The translations under genes were made by a program, and so were the position numbers. From positions 1 through 64,000 of the forward strand of contig NZ_LNQC01000055.1 of assembly GCF_001651855.1 (NCBI RefSeq): DNA of 64,000 bases. Direction: 5' to 3'. The stretch is from Sinorhizobium americanum. Its GTDB lineage: Bacteria; Pseudomonadota; Alphaproteobacteria; Rhizobiales; Rhizobiaceae. The notes beneath the pieces were generated by a model that was given only the letters and a program-made list of their open reading frames with translations, was not told the DNA's origin and made no database searches. Below are positions 9,334 through 19,050 of this stretch, piece after piece (position 1 is the first letter of the stretch; every line of letters starts with the position of its first letter).

Positions 9334-10104
9334 TCATTTGAAGAACCGGGCGGGTGTTGTTCCGAACGTTTCGCGGAACGCTACTACAAAACTTGAGGCG
9401 GATTCGTAGCCGACATCCAAGGCGACATTGGTGACAGCTTCTCCGTAGGCCAGAAGTTCAAGCGCCGCCAGCAAGCGGAGCCGTTGACGCCAGGCTCCAA
9501 ACGCAAGATGGGTTTCCCGGACGAAGATGCGTTCAATGGTTCTTGGACTCGCCCCCACTCGTGCAGCCAATGAGGCGAGAGGTTCGCGACTTGAGGGTTC
9601 GCGCTTGAGCATTTCCACTATGCGCAAACCCCGTGGATCGGTGGGAACGGGAAGATCGACAGGCGAGCGGTCGAGTGTCGCGATCTGATCGAGCAAAACC
9701 TCGCAAAGCCGAGCTTCCTTCGACCTCGGCTGGTAATTCCACGGCAAACCCGCGCACGACGAGATCAGTTCACGCACAAGCGGCGTAACCTCCACAACAA
9801 TGCACGACGATGAGGTGGGTGCGCAACCAACCGTCGGATCGACGTAAAGAACCCGAATTTCGGCTGTTCTAGCCACGCTCAACTTATGGTCCGTATTAGC
9901 ACGTATCCACAATGCCCGCGTGGGAGGCAGCACCCATCTACTAGCATGTGTTGATACGTGAATTACACCTTTTATCGCGTAAATGAGTTGGTGGCGCCGG
10001 TGATTGTGGAAAGATGCCTCTGTTGACGACCAGCTTTCGACCAGTCCCACAACAGGAGCGGAGGCGAAATCAGGATCGGAGTCGTTTTGACGAGCGCACA
10101 ACAT
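9334..10104 (-). CDS. AraC-family regulator with cupin-like N domain
   Basis: 256 residues. The N-terminal half resembles a cupin sensor (FHNHRRHQLIYAIKGVIHV, then WVLPPTRALWI). The C-terminal half carries two helix-turn-helix units: LASLAARVGASPRTIERIF and VTNVALDVGYESASSFVVAFR, then the FGTTPARFF end. It converges on the decayed ahpF and is divergent from the next AraC gene. The target is unknown. The YqhC-like pattern WVLPPxRALWI is common in AraC members that control drug or metabolite transporters. Confidence 0.82.
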   Translation of the reverse strand: MLCARQNDSDPDFASAPVVGLVESWSSTEASFHNHRRHQLIYAIKGVIHVSTHASRWVLPPTRALWIRANTDHKLSVARTAEIRVLYVDPTVGCAPTSSSCIVVEVTPLVRELISSCAGLPWNYQPRSKEARLCEVLLDQIATLDRSPVDLPVPTDPRGLRIVEMLKREPSSREPLASLAARVGASPRTIERIFVRETHLAFGAWRQRLRLLAALELLAYGEAVTNVALDVGYESASSFVVAFRETFGTTPARFFK

Positions 10105-10481
10105 CGGTCCTGATTATATCGATAAATCGTCGCGCTATCCATCCTTGTTGAGGCCCGGGTTCAGTCCCCTATCGCGGCTGCGACCCCAGAGGTGTCGTGT
10201 CATCGATATACATTGGCCGGCGGCAGATATTTACCCGTTGGTTCGGCTGATATTCTGCCCAGGGTTCAGTACGACAGACGCAACGCGCGGGCTGCATGGT
10301 CCTGCGACACGGGCGGTTGTTTTCGCAGCCAACGGATCCTGTCGAGCACGTCGATTGGTGACCGGACAGCCAAAATGCGGCCTCGGGCAGCTTTTGCATG
10401 GGGCAGAAGTCCGCGGAGAGGTCGAAAGCAGCTATCTTGAAGAGGCCCTTCCTTGGCACACGGCGCAAATCAGAGAACGTC

Positions 10482-11309
10482 ATGATGGATCATGAGCCCG
10501 CGATTTCGGTGTCGAATGCGACACTTGAAACGCTTGATGATGGCGACGAAGCCCTTGGCGACCAGCGTCTGGTTTTCCGATGGAATCATTATCCGTCGGC
10601 GCACGTCGTTTCCCGACATCTTCACGCCCGTGTCCAGCTTGTCTGCGTCTTCGCCGGCGTGGTCGTTGTGGAAACCGACAATGGGCGCTTCATGACGCCA
10701 CCCGGTCATGGCCTCCTGGTGCCGGCTGGGCTGCCGCATTCTCACATCGTCGTCAGCGACGTTGCGATGGCCTCCGTTTATTTGAATCCGGCGGAAGGCG
10801 CCGGGCGGAAAGAGCCGTTTGTTTTTCAGGTGACGGACCTCGCTCGCAGCCTCGTGCTCGAAGCCGTCAAACTTCAGGAAGCTGCCATCGCAAACACTAG
10901 GTCTTGTCTCGTGCAGGAACTCCTGCTCGAAGAGATCACCAACCTGGAAGAAAAACATCTCGTGCTCTCGTTCCCGTCAGATCTAAGGCTGGCAGGACTA
11001 TGCCGAGGCTTTTTGGAAGCTCCTACGCCAAACGATCATATTGATGACTGGGCGGGGAAGCTGGGGATGAGCCGCAGAGCCTTCACGCGGTTTTTCCGCC
11101 GAGAGACGGGCGTAAGTTTTCTCGATTGGCGCCAACACGCGATCGTGTTTGCAAGCTTGCCTCGTCTTTCGGCCGGCCAGCCGGTGACATCAGTCGCGCT
11201 GGAGGCGGGCTATCGTAATATCGGCGCCTTCACCACCATGTTCCGTCGGGTCATAGGTCTTCCGCCAAAACGGTATGCCCAAAAGGGGAGGCCCTCGGCC
11301 AAGCGCTGA
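10482..11309 (+). CDS. AraC-family regulator, likely for the siderophore-interacting protein/MFS genes
   Basis: 275 residues from the ATG at 10482. Its N domain has a cupin-like region (VFAGVVVVETDNGRFMTPPG) and its C domain two HTH units (WAGKLGMSRRAFTRFFRRE and VTSVALEAGYRNIGAFTTMF). It precedes a siderophore-interacting flavoprotein and an MFS carrier on the same strand. The AraC-SIP-MFS order recurs in bacteria, so local control is a reasonable inference. The frame is open back to 10398 but nothing supports an earlier start. Confidence 0.8.
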   Translation: MMDHEPAISVSNATLETLDDGDEALGDQRLVFRWNHYPSAHVVSRHLHARVQLVCVFAGVVVVETDNGRFMTPPGHGLLVPAGLPHSHIVVSDVAMASVYLNPAEGAGRKEPFVFQVTDLARSLVLEAVKLQEAAIANTRSCLVQELLLEEITNLEEKHLVLSFPSDLRLAGLCRGFLEAPTPNDHIDDWAGKLGMSRRAFTRFFRRETGVSFLDWRQHAIVFASLPRLSAGQPVTSVALEAGYRNIGAFTTMFRRVIGLPPKRYAQKGRPSAKR

Positions 11310-11615
11310 TGTTGAAGGGGCAGATCAGGACAACGCGATGGTCGGTAACGTCTCGGATCCACCAATGGAGCGAGCCTGGAAGATGGAATGCTCGGCTTGA
11401 TGACGCCCAATCGAATTCCGCGGCTAACGTCCTCGAGAAGCACGGCGTTCCGCGGCTGCAAGACGCTCCATGCGTGCCAGAAATTCGCAGACCGGCTACC
11501 GTTGTCAGGATACAGCTAAAGGCTGTCCGTTCCGCAATATCGGTGGTCGCGCAAGTCCTTTAAGCGTTTTGAGAACGCCTGGTGAATTGGACAATAGCGA
11601 CGAGGCCGTGCGGAT

Positions 11616-12344
11616 ATGAGCAAAACGGATGTCAATCCTCCCTACGATATCTTCAGCGCGACGGTAAAAAAGGCGACGCTGATTACCCCGCTCTTGAAGC
11701 GCATAAGCGTGGATGCGCAGGAGGTATCGGGGCTGCGAGCGGATTTGCCCGGTCAATACCTGAAAGTCTTCGTTCGCGACGCCGATGGATTCCGCCAGCC
11801 TGGGCGCGCTTATACCGTCAGACGGTTCGATCCGAAGACGAGTGAACTCGAACTCGACTTCGTGCTGCACGGCGACGAGGGCAACATTTCCCGGTGGGCG
11901 TCCCGAGCAAAAGCCGGTGATACCCTGGAAATAAGCAGGCCGAACACGCGCAGCGGTATCATGATCGATCCGGAAGGCAAAAACTATTTCCTTTTCGCAG
12001 ACGAAACGGGCCTGCCGGCTGTCGCGGCCATCGTGGAGGCGCTTCCTGCAACAGCGACAGCGCGCCTCTGGATCGAGATCGCCAATACTAAGGAGATGCA
12101 GCCCCTCAGCGCAGAGGCGGCGGTTTCGGTGCGCTGGCTCTGCCGCGAGCTCGGTGAGACACTGGTCGATGCCGCTAAAGATCTGTCCATCCCATCGGGA
12201 TCCCTGGTTTGGGTGACAGCAGAATCAGGCCAGGTTGCAGCGATCAGGGCCGGGCTGAAAAAACAGCAGTCCGTTGAGACCTACGCGCTTCATGCAAGCG
12301 GCTACTGGAAGAGAGGCGTGGCGGATCATCGTGATCCCGACTGA
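11616..12344 (+). CDS. Siderophore-interacting protein (FAD-dependent ferric-siderophore reductase family)
   Basis: 242 residues. The FAD-binding motif region is GRAYTVRRFDPKTSELELDF (R-x-Y-T-x-R), and the SIP C-terminal domain ends with VETYALHASGYWKRG, typical of ViuB/YqjH proteins. These cytoplasmic enzymes release iron from imported ferric siderophores by reduction. It follows an AraC gene and precedes an MFS gene. No siderophore receptor or synthase is visible nearby. The final residues (VADHRDPD) replace the usual family tail, which may reflect a small 3' rearrangement. Confidence 0.8.
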   Translation: MSKTDVNPPYDIFSATVKKATLITPLLKRISVDAQEVSGLRADLPGQYLKVFVRDADGFRQPGRAYTVRRFDPKTSELELDFVLHGDEGNISRWASRAKAGDTLEISRPNTRSGIMIDPEGKNYFLFADETGLPAVAAIVEALPATATARLWIEIANTKEMQPLSAEAAVSVRWLCRELGETLVDAAKDLSIPSGSLVWVTAESGQVAAIRAGLKKQQSVETYALHASGYWKRGVADHRDPD

Positions 12345-12565
12345 CGCTGCCATCGGTAACGGCGTATCGATCTTCGCCGAGGCACTGTCGGAACTCGCGA
12401 ACTGGCGTCTGCAGAATCGTGGTCGGTTGAGCCGCGAACAAGTGCCTAGCTGGCCCCGAACCTCGTCCTTGACGGAATAGCGACACAAATCGGCATTTTA
12501 TCGAAAACCCGTTTCTCTGATCAGCGATTACACGGCTGGGCCGAAGAAAAGCAAAAGATAGGTCC

Positions 12566-13774
12566 ATGACAAATTCGAAATTGAAACTGGCCCGCAGGGA
12601 TTTTGCGACCAACCCCGAGGCTGATGCGCAGTTGCGGGGCAGCAAGCGCGCAACGCGGCTTTCGTACTTCATTTCAGGCTTCGCGCTGGCATGCTGGGCA
12701 CCGATGGTGCCGTATGCGCAAAGCCGCATCGACGCAGATTCCGCAACCCTCGGATCGGTGCTTCTGTGCCTTGGTCTTGGCGCCGTCGTGGGCATGCCGA
12801 CTGCAGGTATAGTGTCAAACAAAGTGGGAAGCAGGCCAGTCCTGATTGCCGGGGCCGTTGGCCTAGCCACGGTGCTGCCTCTCATGGCGCTGCTGGCGAA
12901 CCCCATAACCCTCGCAATCGCACTTCTGCTGTTTGGTTGCTCAATTGGCGCGATTGATGTCGCCACCAACATGCACGGAGCCGAAGTTCAAGACCTCGCA
13001 GGCGTGCCGTTGATGTCAGGATTTCACGGCGTCTACAGTATTGGCGGGCTGGTCGGGGCGGCAGGTATGACTTTTCTTGTCGCGCTTGGGCCTGGGGTTC
13101 TTGCCGCTTCTGCGGTGGCATCATCGATTATGATCATTTGCATAATTTGCGCGGTACCCGGATTTCTTAGAACGAAGCCAGCTTCGGATGGGGGGTCTTT
13201 TGCGATTCCCAGAGGAGGCGTGCTCCCGGTCGGTTTGCTTTTGTTGGTCATCTTCTTAGCGGAAGGCGCGATGCTCGACTGGGGAGCCATTTTGTTGACC
13301 TCGAAGAAATTGGACGTCTCATTTTCCGGCAGCGGCTATGCTCTCTTTGCGATCGCGATGACCGTCAGTCGATTTTTGGGCGACAAAGCGGTTGAACGCC
13401 TGGGCGAGTCCAGGATGCTCTTCGTCGGCATCTCACTGGCTGCTTTGAGTATCATCTTCGCCGCCTACGTCGAGACGGTCCTGATGACCTTGACAGCCAT
13501 CACTGTCGCAGGGCTGGCAGCGGGGAATATTGTCCCGATCCTCTTCTCGCTCGCCGCGATACAGCGATCGATGCCGACGCCCCAAGCGATCGCTGCGACG
13601 GGAACGCTTGGCTATGCTGGAATCTTGATTGGACCCGCACTCATCGGTCACGCTGCCGAAATGGTTGGGCTTGCAAATGCAATTGCTGGCGTCGGCATAT
13701 TGGCAATCGTCGCTCTCCTTCTCATTCCAGCGATCTCATTCCGCCGCCCGACGATTGCGACCTCCGCGCATTGA
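12566..13774 (+). CDS. MFS transporter (YbjJ-like)
   Basis: 402 residues with about twelve hydrophobic segments and an MFS loop GMPTAGIVSNKVGSRPVL between segments 2 and 3. It resembles the YbjJ/FucP-like sugar or drug carriers. The substrate is not evident. Transport of a siderophore or its breakdown product is suggested only by the preceding SIP gene. The 221 bp between the SIP gene and this one hold no supported gene. The downstream side is bounded by IS66 debris. Confidence 0.8.
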   Translation: MTNSKLKLARRDFATNPEADAQLRGSKRATRLSYFISGFALACWAPMVPYAQSRIDADSATLGSVLLCLGLGAVVGMPTAGIVSNKVGSRPVLIAGAVGLATVLPLMALLANPITLAIALLLFGCSIGAIDVATNMHGAEVQDLAGVPLMSGFHGVYSIGGLVGAAGMTFLVALGPGVLAASAVASSIMIICIICAVPGFLRTKPASDGGSFAIPRGGVLPVGLLLLVIFLAEGAMLDWGAILLTSKKLDVSFSGSGYALFAIAMTVSRFLGDKAVERLGESRMLFVGISLAALSIIFAAYVETVLMTLTAITVAGLAAGNIVPILFSLAAIQRSMPTPQAIAATGTLGYAGILIGPALIGHAAEMVGLANAIAGVGILAIVALLLIPAISFRRPTIATSAH

Positions 13775-13811
13775 ATGATCGGAGGTTCCCGCAGCGAAGT
13801 GCCCCCAGGCG

Positions 13812-14067
13812 TTTACCGTCTACGCGACCGACGGACGCCTTGAGATGAGTAACAATGCCGCCGAGCGAGCGATCCGCCCGTTGGCCCTCGGAAGAAAGAA
13901 TTATCTCTTCAGCGGCTCAGACGCTGGCGGTGAACGGCCGCCGTCATCTACACCATCATCGAGACCTGCAAAATCGGCGGCATCAACCCGCAGGCTTATC
14001 TTGCCGACGTTCGGTTCTTTGAGTTCGCGGCAAGCAGGTTCCGGACTTTCACTAAGGAGGAGCAATA
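13812..14067 (+). pseudogene. IS66-family transposase remnant (3' end)
   Basis: Reading from 13812 gives VYATDGRLEMSNNAAERAI, then RPLALGRKNYLFSGSDAGGE, the C-terminal catalytic region of IS66 TnpC. The frame then shifts by one: AAVIYTIIETCKIGGINPQA and YLADV continue only in the next frame. Everything 5' of this piece is missing. It marks a former IS66 insertion between the MFS gene and the chemoreceptor. Confidence 0.85.
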
Positions 14068-14421
14068 ATAGTCGGTGACCGACTGGATGCGGACATTCTT
14101 GGGGCAAACCAGTTCGGCATCGAGAGCTGTTGGTTTAACCCGCTGCGCGCGGAGAACTGGAGCTCGGCGGTGCCAACGATTCAGGTAGCGCGGCTCAGCG
14201 AGATTGCTGTTCGACTTGCGGGCGGATAGCATCGTCAGCTGTCGCAAACTGATATTTGCGAAGCGTGTCGGCGAATGATTTCAACTCAGCCGTTCCCGAT
14301 GGAAAGTCAGGCTTGTCGCGATGAATGCCCTGAAAGAAATGCTGCCACCCTGTGGTGTACGTCCACCGCATGGTCGCGTATGCGATGGACAAAAGATGTT
14401 TCGGCTCCTGACGATCTCGGC

Positions 14422-14625
14422 CTAGCTTTCCGATCCGAGAACGAACGAGATCGGTGTCGTGCCATACCGGGCACGATAGAGTTCGGCGAAGATTGCTTTC
14501 AGTTGATTGGTCACGTGCAGGGTGTTGTCGCGCATTTGTTCCAGACGGATCACCTCTTCGCGGCCGAGACCGGCTGCCACGTCAAGGCTGTCGACCAGAG
14601 CGCCGCAACCGAATGGAAAGTGCAA
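14422..14625 (-). CDS. Short ORF downstream of the chemoreceptor, possibly a frameshifted gene
   Basis: A 67-residue frame with a TTG start begins 11 bp after the chemoreceptor stop on the same strand. It contains EVIRLEQMRDNTLHVTNQLK and then AIFAELYRARYG. After its stop, another frame on the same strand continues to 14195 with KLGRDRQEPKHLLSIAYATM and WTYTTGWQHFFQGIHRDKPD. A single frameshift near 14430 could therefore have split one gene of about 140 codons. I do not recognise the family. The region 14070-14200 contains nothing else I can support. Confidence 0.35.
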   Translation of the reverse strand: MHFPFGCGALVDSLDVAAGLGREEVIRLEQMRDNTLHVTNQLKAIFAELYRARYGTTPISFVLGSES

Positions 14626-14636
14626 CGGGTGGTTCG

Positions 14637-16646
14637 TCAGAACTCCTCCCAGTTGGCTGCGACCGCCGCCGTGGCCGCGCGTCCGCCCAAGGCGCCGGCG
14701 AGCTTACGCGTGAGCGCGCGGGCTGGCGAGGTGATCGGACGGGTGTCCGCGGCGGCCGCACGTGGGGCAGTGCCGACCTCGATCTTGAAGTGGGCGATCA
14801 GCCGGGCGAGGTTCGCCGCCTCGTCGGCCAGCCGGCCGGTGGCCGCCGTCGATTCCTCGACCATCGCCGCGTTCTGCTGCGTCACCTGGTCCATCTGGTT
14901 GACCGCCGTCGAGACCTCCGACAGGCCGGTCGACTGCTCGCGGGCGGCGGTCGCGATCGAATGGACGTGCTCGTTGACCTTGATCACATGCCCTTCGATC
15001 AGGGTGAGCGCCGCGCCGGTCGCCGTCACCAGCTTCACCCCGGCCTCGACCTCGGTCCCCGAGCGCGAGATCAGCGCCTTGATGTCCTTGGCCGCATTGG
15101 CGGAGCGCTGCGCCAGTTCGCGCACCTCTTGCGCCACGACGGCGAAGCCCTTGCCGGCCTCGCCGGCCCGTGCCGCCTCGACGCCGGCATTGAGTGCGAG
15201 CAGGTTCGTCTGGAAGGCGATCTCGTCGATGACGTTGATGATCTGGCCGATCTCGCCGGAGGCCTCTTCGATCCGGCCCATGGCCGAAACCGCATCCTTG
15301 ACGACAGCGCTCGACTGCTCGGTGCTCTTGCGGGCCTCGTCGACCATGTGGCTGGCCTCCGTCGCCCGCTCCGTCGAGCTCTTCACCGTGGCGGTGATTT
15401 CTTCGAGCGCCGAGGAGGTCTCTTCGAGCGAGGCGGCCTGCTGCTCGGTGCGCTTCGACAGGTCGCCGGAGGCGACCCGCATCTCGCCTGCGCCGCCATT
15501 GATCGTGTCGATCGCGCTACGGACCTCGCCGAGGACGGAGCGCAGGTTCGCCATCGTCTGATTGACGTTGGACTGAAGCTCGCGGAAGGCGCCCTGGAAT
15601 TCGCCGCGCATGTTTTCCGTCAGGTCGCCTTCCGCCAGCGCCGAGATCACCCGGCGGGTTTCGGCAACGCCGCGGTCGACCGAAGTAACCAGTTCGTTCA
15701 CCTGGGTGGCGAAGCGGTCGAGATCGGCATGGTCATAGGTCTTGGTGATGCGCCGGGTGAAATCGCCGGCGACCGCCGCCGAGACGACCTCGCCGATGCT
15801 CGACTGAAGATCGGTGCTTTTCGCCTGCAGCGCCGCTTCCTGTGCGTTCAATTCGCGCACCTTGATGCCGTTCTGCTTGAACACCTCGACGGCCCGCGCC
15901 ATCGCGCCGATCTCGTTCGCCCTGTCGGTAAAAGGGATTTCGAGCGACAGATCGCCATCCGCGAGGGTGCGCATGACCGCGGTCGTCCGATTGATCGGGC
16001 GCGAAATGCCGACGATCGCAAAGGTCATGGCGCCGAGACCGGCAAGGCAGGCGATAGCGAGCAGCATGAAGGTCGCGATGCGGGCGCTGGCGAAGCCCGC
16101 CGAGCTGTCCGCGTAGCTGTGCTTCGCGCCGGCAAGATTGATGTCGCGGAACCCGTCAGCCAGCTTGTCCAGTTCGGTGTAGCTCTGACGCATGGCGCTT
16201 GTCAGGAAATCCCCCGCCTCGTCCTTCTTACCGGCGCGCGACATCGCGATCAGCTCGTCATGCTGCTTCAGATAGGTGGCGAGTACATCCTTGAACTTGG
16301 CGTAGAGCTCGCGCTCCTCCGGGTCGTCAACCAGCCCGTCATAGATTCTCATCCGCTCTTCGAGTTTCTTGAGATCGGTGGCGATCGCGTCGTCGGCACG
16401 CTTCATGCCGGCTTCGGTGCGGTTCACGATATGCCGATTTTCCGATCCACGGAGGTCGGAAATCGCAGTGTTGATCTTGTTGGTGATGTCGATGCTTGGA
16501 ACCCATTTGGCCGCCATCGTTTCGACATCGCCGAAGACCCGCCCGATTGACGAGAGCGCGAAGAGACCTTGGCCACAGAGCAACAGAAGCAGCAGCGAAA
16601 TCGCACCAATCAATGATGTTTTGAGAGAAAGCGACGATAGTTTCAT
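14637..16646 (-). CDS. Methyl-accepting chemotaxis protein with C-terminal CheR-docking pentapeptide
   Basis: 669 residues from the ATG at 16646 with AGGAAAA upstream. Order: transmembrane segment 1 (about 11-32), periplasmic four-helix-bundle sensor, transmembrane segment 2 (about 190-213), HAMP domains, and a methylated coiled coil with the conserved tip DEIAFQTNLLALNAGVEAAR. The protein ends in NWEEF, which matches the xWxxF tether that binds CheR/CheB in high-abundance receptors. It senses an unknown ligand and signals to CheA. The short sensor domain lacks a Cache fold. Confidence 0.9.
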   Translation of the reverse strand: MKLSSLSLKTSLIGAISLLLLLLCGQGLFALSSIGRVFGDVETMAAKWVPSIDITNKINTAISDLRGSENRHIVNRTEAGMKRADDAIATDLKKLEERMRIYDGLVDDPEERELYAKFKDVLATYLKQHDELIAMSRAGKKDEAGDFLTSAMRQSYTELDKLADGFRDINLAGAKHSYADSSAGFASARIATFMLLAIACLAGLGAMTFAIVGISRPINRTTAVMRTLADGDLSLEIPFTDRANEIGAMARAVEVFKQNGIKVRELNAQEAALQAKSTDLQSSIGEVVSAAVAGDFTRRITKTYDHADLDRFATQVNELVTSVDRGVAETRRVISALAEGDLTENMRGEFQGAFRELQSNVNQTMANLRSVLGEVRSAIDTINGGAGEMRVASGDLSKRTEQQAASLEETSSALEEITATVKSSTERATEASHMVDEARKSTEQSSAVVKDAVSAMGRIEEASGEIGQIINVIDEIAFQTNLLALNAGVEAARAGEAGKGFAVVAQEVRELAQRSANAAKDIKALISRSGTEVEAGVKLVTATGAALTLIEGHVIKVNEHVHSIATAAREQSTGLSEVSTAVNQMDQVTQQNAAMVEESTAATGRLADEAANLARLIAHFKIEVGTAPRAAAADTRPITSPARALTRKLAGALGGRAATAAVAANWEEF

Positions 16647-17412
16647 TCGGGTTTTCCTGCAATTCGGACAGGGAGACCTCATGCTTCCGAGTCTAAGGAA
16701 ATCAGCCGTTCGAATCATTCGATTAGCAAAGGGGGCGCCCATCTACTCGCTTGGGCAATCGTAACTCGCCGCCAGGGTCCTGCGCCAACTCCAAACGGTT
16801 ATTGAGTCAGTGGCAATCCAGGGACTGCTTCCGTTATCCAGTTGTAAAGCTTAACAACACCTAAGCCTCGCAAGCCACGATGCTTAACAATGCGCAAATT
16901 GGACACTGCTTCTGAAAATGCATACGAGGCGAACTGGCTAAGTTAGTGCCGCTCGCCTATCGGACGGTTCTCTCCCTAGGCCTTCCGATGGACGGCGGAG
17001 AAGTGGCCGAAGTGAAGGAAGCCTTATTTCAGGTATATATCTCTCACGGATTGGCGATTCGAGGGATCGAGAGTATCGGCGAGGCGAGCCCGCCGGCCAT
17101 GTTGCTCGCTCGGCTTTCGGGTGCCTTTGAGATCAGCATATTTACGCTGATGGTTCGAGCGGAGTTGCAGGAGGGAATGCTGCTGCGGAAATGCCACCGG
17201 CTAATCTGCGGATCCGGTCACCGGTTAGCTGAGGTGACGGCTTTTGCTGCTTCATATTCGCGATCCCTGCGCTGGATGAAAACCAGACGCTCATCGCCGA
17301 CACCTTGGCGGGCGGGCAAGGATCAGTGTGCGAAGGAACGCCATTTGACATTGGCCAAATGCCTTCCGGGTGGAGCGGCAAGCGAACGCAAATCATCCTC
17401 TTGCCATCTTCT
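16647..17412. other. Intergenic region without a supported gene
   Basis: About 770 bp between the chemoreceptor start and the end of the flavin reductase gene. An open frame on the plus strand from 16946 has no recognisable domain and runs antisense into the reductase gene. The stretch 16845-16895 is AT-rich with a TTAACAA repeat and may hold the chemoreceptor promoter. Confidence 0.4.
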
Positions 17413-17925
17413 TCAGGCCCGGATCTCGGCAAGACGCGCAGCACTGACGCCAACGCGGTGGAAGTCTCGCCCGAAATAGATGAGCCCATCGCAACCGGCC
17501 TCGTATCGAACGGCCGTCACTCCGCAATAGAAAACGGTGTGGGTGCCCACTTCCGAAGCAGAATCGACCTGACAATCGAAAGCACAGACAGCCCCATCGA
17601 GCACCGGAGCGCCCGTTTCAAGAGCACCCCATTTAGCACAGGCGAGCCGTTCGCGGACTGACAGCCCCTTCGTAGCAAACTGCATCGCCACGTCACGCTG
17701 ATCGGCCGACAGAACGTTGACACAAAGATTTCCATTCTTGCGAATGATTTCGTTGGTGGCGCTCGAGCGATTGATGCAGACGAGGAGCGTCGGCGGCTCG
17801 TCCGTCACTGAGCAGGCTGCGGTGACTGTGCATCCTGCAAGGCCTGCGGCCCCGTTCGACGTAACGATATTAACTGCCGCGGCAAGACCTGCCATTGCGT
17901 CTCGGTACTGGGACCTATCAATCAT
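17413..17925 (-). CDS. Flavin reductase (RutF/HpaC-like)
   Basis: 170 residues. Family features: YRDAMAGLAAAVNIVTSNGA at the N terminus, GCTVTAACSVTDEPPTLLVC with the FMN-binding region, FCVNVLSA-like NLCVNVLSADQ, and the closing LIYFGRDFHRVG. It uses NAD(P)H to reduce FMN or FAD for a partner monooxygenase. An AGGATTTCAC sequence precedes the ATG. No two-component monooxygenase lies beside it. It is on the same strand as the hydroxylase-like, epimerase and precursor genes upstream, so a role in peptide tailoring is possible but unproven. Confidence 0.85.
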   Translation of the reverse strand: MIDRSQYRDAMAGLAAAVNIVTSNGAAGLAGCTVTAACSVTDEPPTLLVCINRSSATNEIIRKNGNLCVNVLSADQRDVAMQFATKGLSVRERLACAKWGALETGAPVLDGAVCAFDCQVDSASEVGTHTVFYCGVTAVRYEAGCDGLIYFGRDFHRVGVSAARLAEIRA

Positions 17926-18192
17926 GTGAAATCCTGCATCTCACAAGTGAAATCACTTTGGCAGCCGCATCGCCGCGACACTTCGCGGCCGAATGCGTTT
18001 CTTTGCTGCGCGACCCACCCAGATGATGGTAATCCGCCTACTTGATTCGGAGGCGAAGATCAGTACACGTCCTGGTCACACTTGCCGGTAGCATCTTCGC
18101 CAGAAATCTTTGACGCGAACATCCGTGCCCGCTCGATGCACATTCTTTATGGTTTTTGGGATCTCGACAGCCAGATTCGCGTAGATTCCCAT

Positions 18193-19050
18193 TCAATCCC
18201 CAGCCCCTACATCACTTCCGACTTTAGCTCTACGCCAGCGACGTCGATCGAATGGGAACATAATGTAATCGCGCACGGTGAGCGGCTCGGGCTGGTCTCG
18301 GAGGCCAACTTCTGGCCACTCATTCTTTTTTGGCCAGTATGCCGTCAGAAAAATCGTGTCCCAGACGGTTGTAAAGAACCCATAGTTTCGGTGCCGGTGA
18401 TGCGGTTCCATCGAGTGATGAATGCGGTGGAACTTATTGTCGCCAATGATGTACCGAAGCGGCCCAAGATTGATGCGGGTGCTAGAGTGTGAAAGATGGG
18501 CCTGGAACGTAATCAGGGTCATGGCAACAACGGGCACTACGCCAGATTCGAAGTGGATAAGCGCGAGAGGTAGGGCCACTAACGCTGCGTAAATGAGGGG
18601 CTCGGTAACGTGATGATTGCAATTCCATGCCGTCAATTCGCGGATCGAGTGGTGAGTAGCGTGCAGGCGCCAGAGGAATGGAACAGCATGCTGAGCGCGG
18701 TGCATCCAGTAGTAAAAGAAGTCCCCGGCAATCGCGACCAAAACCCCTGAAAGGACGGCCAATCCAGTGTTAATGATTGCGTTTTCGGAGTGAAGCAACG
18801 TACCGAAGTCGATTGTTACGAGCGGCGTTACCCCTAACCAGTCCAAGCTTACGGCGTAGAGGTGCCAAACCAACGCACCCCATCCGAGGCGAATAATCCA
18901 ATTCCGCACGCCGCGAACGTATGAGGCAAAACTGTAGCGATAAGCCGGAAGGGTTAGCTCCAGCGCGGCGCAAAAGGTAGCGAAAATCACAACCAGCTCT
19001 AGCGATTTCACAAAGGACTGGATCATCTGATCAACATCGAGAATGTGCAT
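18193..19050 (-). CDS. Fatty acid hydroxylase/sterol desaturase superfamily membrane enzyme
   Basis: 285 residues with four or more membrane segments and the histidine clusters of the di-iron family: HRAQH, HATHHSI, and HRIHH near the C terminus. Members hydroxylate or desaturate lipids or other hydrophobic substrates at the membrane using oxygen. A CCGGAG ribosome site precedes the ATG. It lies between the flavin reductase and the peptide epimerase genes, all minus-strand. It could act on a membrane lipid or hopanoid, or on the hydrophobic peptide made next door; the second is speculation. Confidence 0.85.
   Translation of the reverse strand: MHILDVDQMIQSFVKSLELVVIFATFCAALELTLPAYRYSFASYVRGVRNWIIRLGWGALVWHLYAVSLDWLGVTPLVTIDFGTLLHSENAIINTGLAVLSGVLVAIAGDFFYYWMHRAQHAVPFLWRLHATHHSIRELTAWNCNHHVTEPLIYAALVALPLALIHFESGVVPVVAMTLITFQAHLSHSSTRINLGPLRYIIGDNKFHRIHHSMEPHHRHRNYGFFTTVWDTIFLTAYWPKKNEWPEVGLRDQPEPLTVRDYIMFPFDRRRWRRAKVGSDVGAGD

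Noticed and set aside
14454-16550. Open frame of about 700 codons on the plus strand
   Set aside because: It is antisense to the chemoreceptor gene, whose domains are clear. The frame stays open because of GC-rich codon use.
16946-17479. Plus-strand frame of 177 codons
   Set aside because: No recognisable domain, and its end overlaps the flavin reductase gene.
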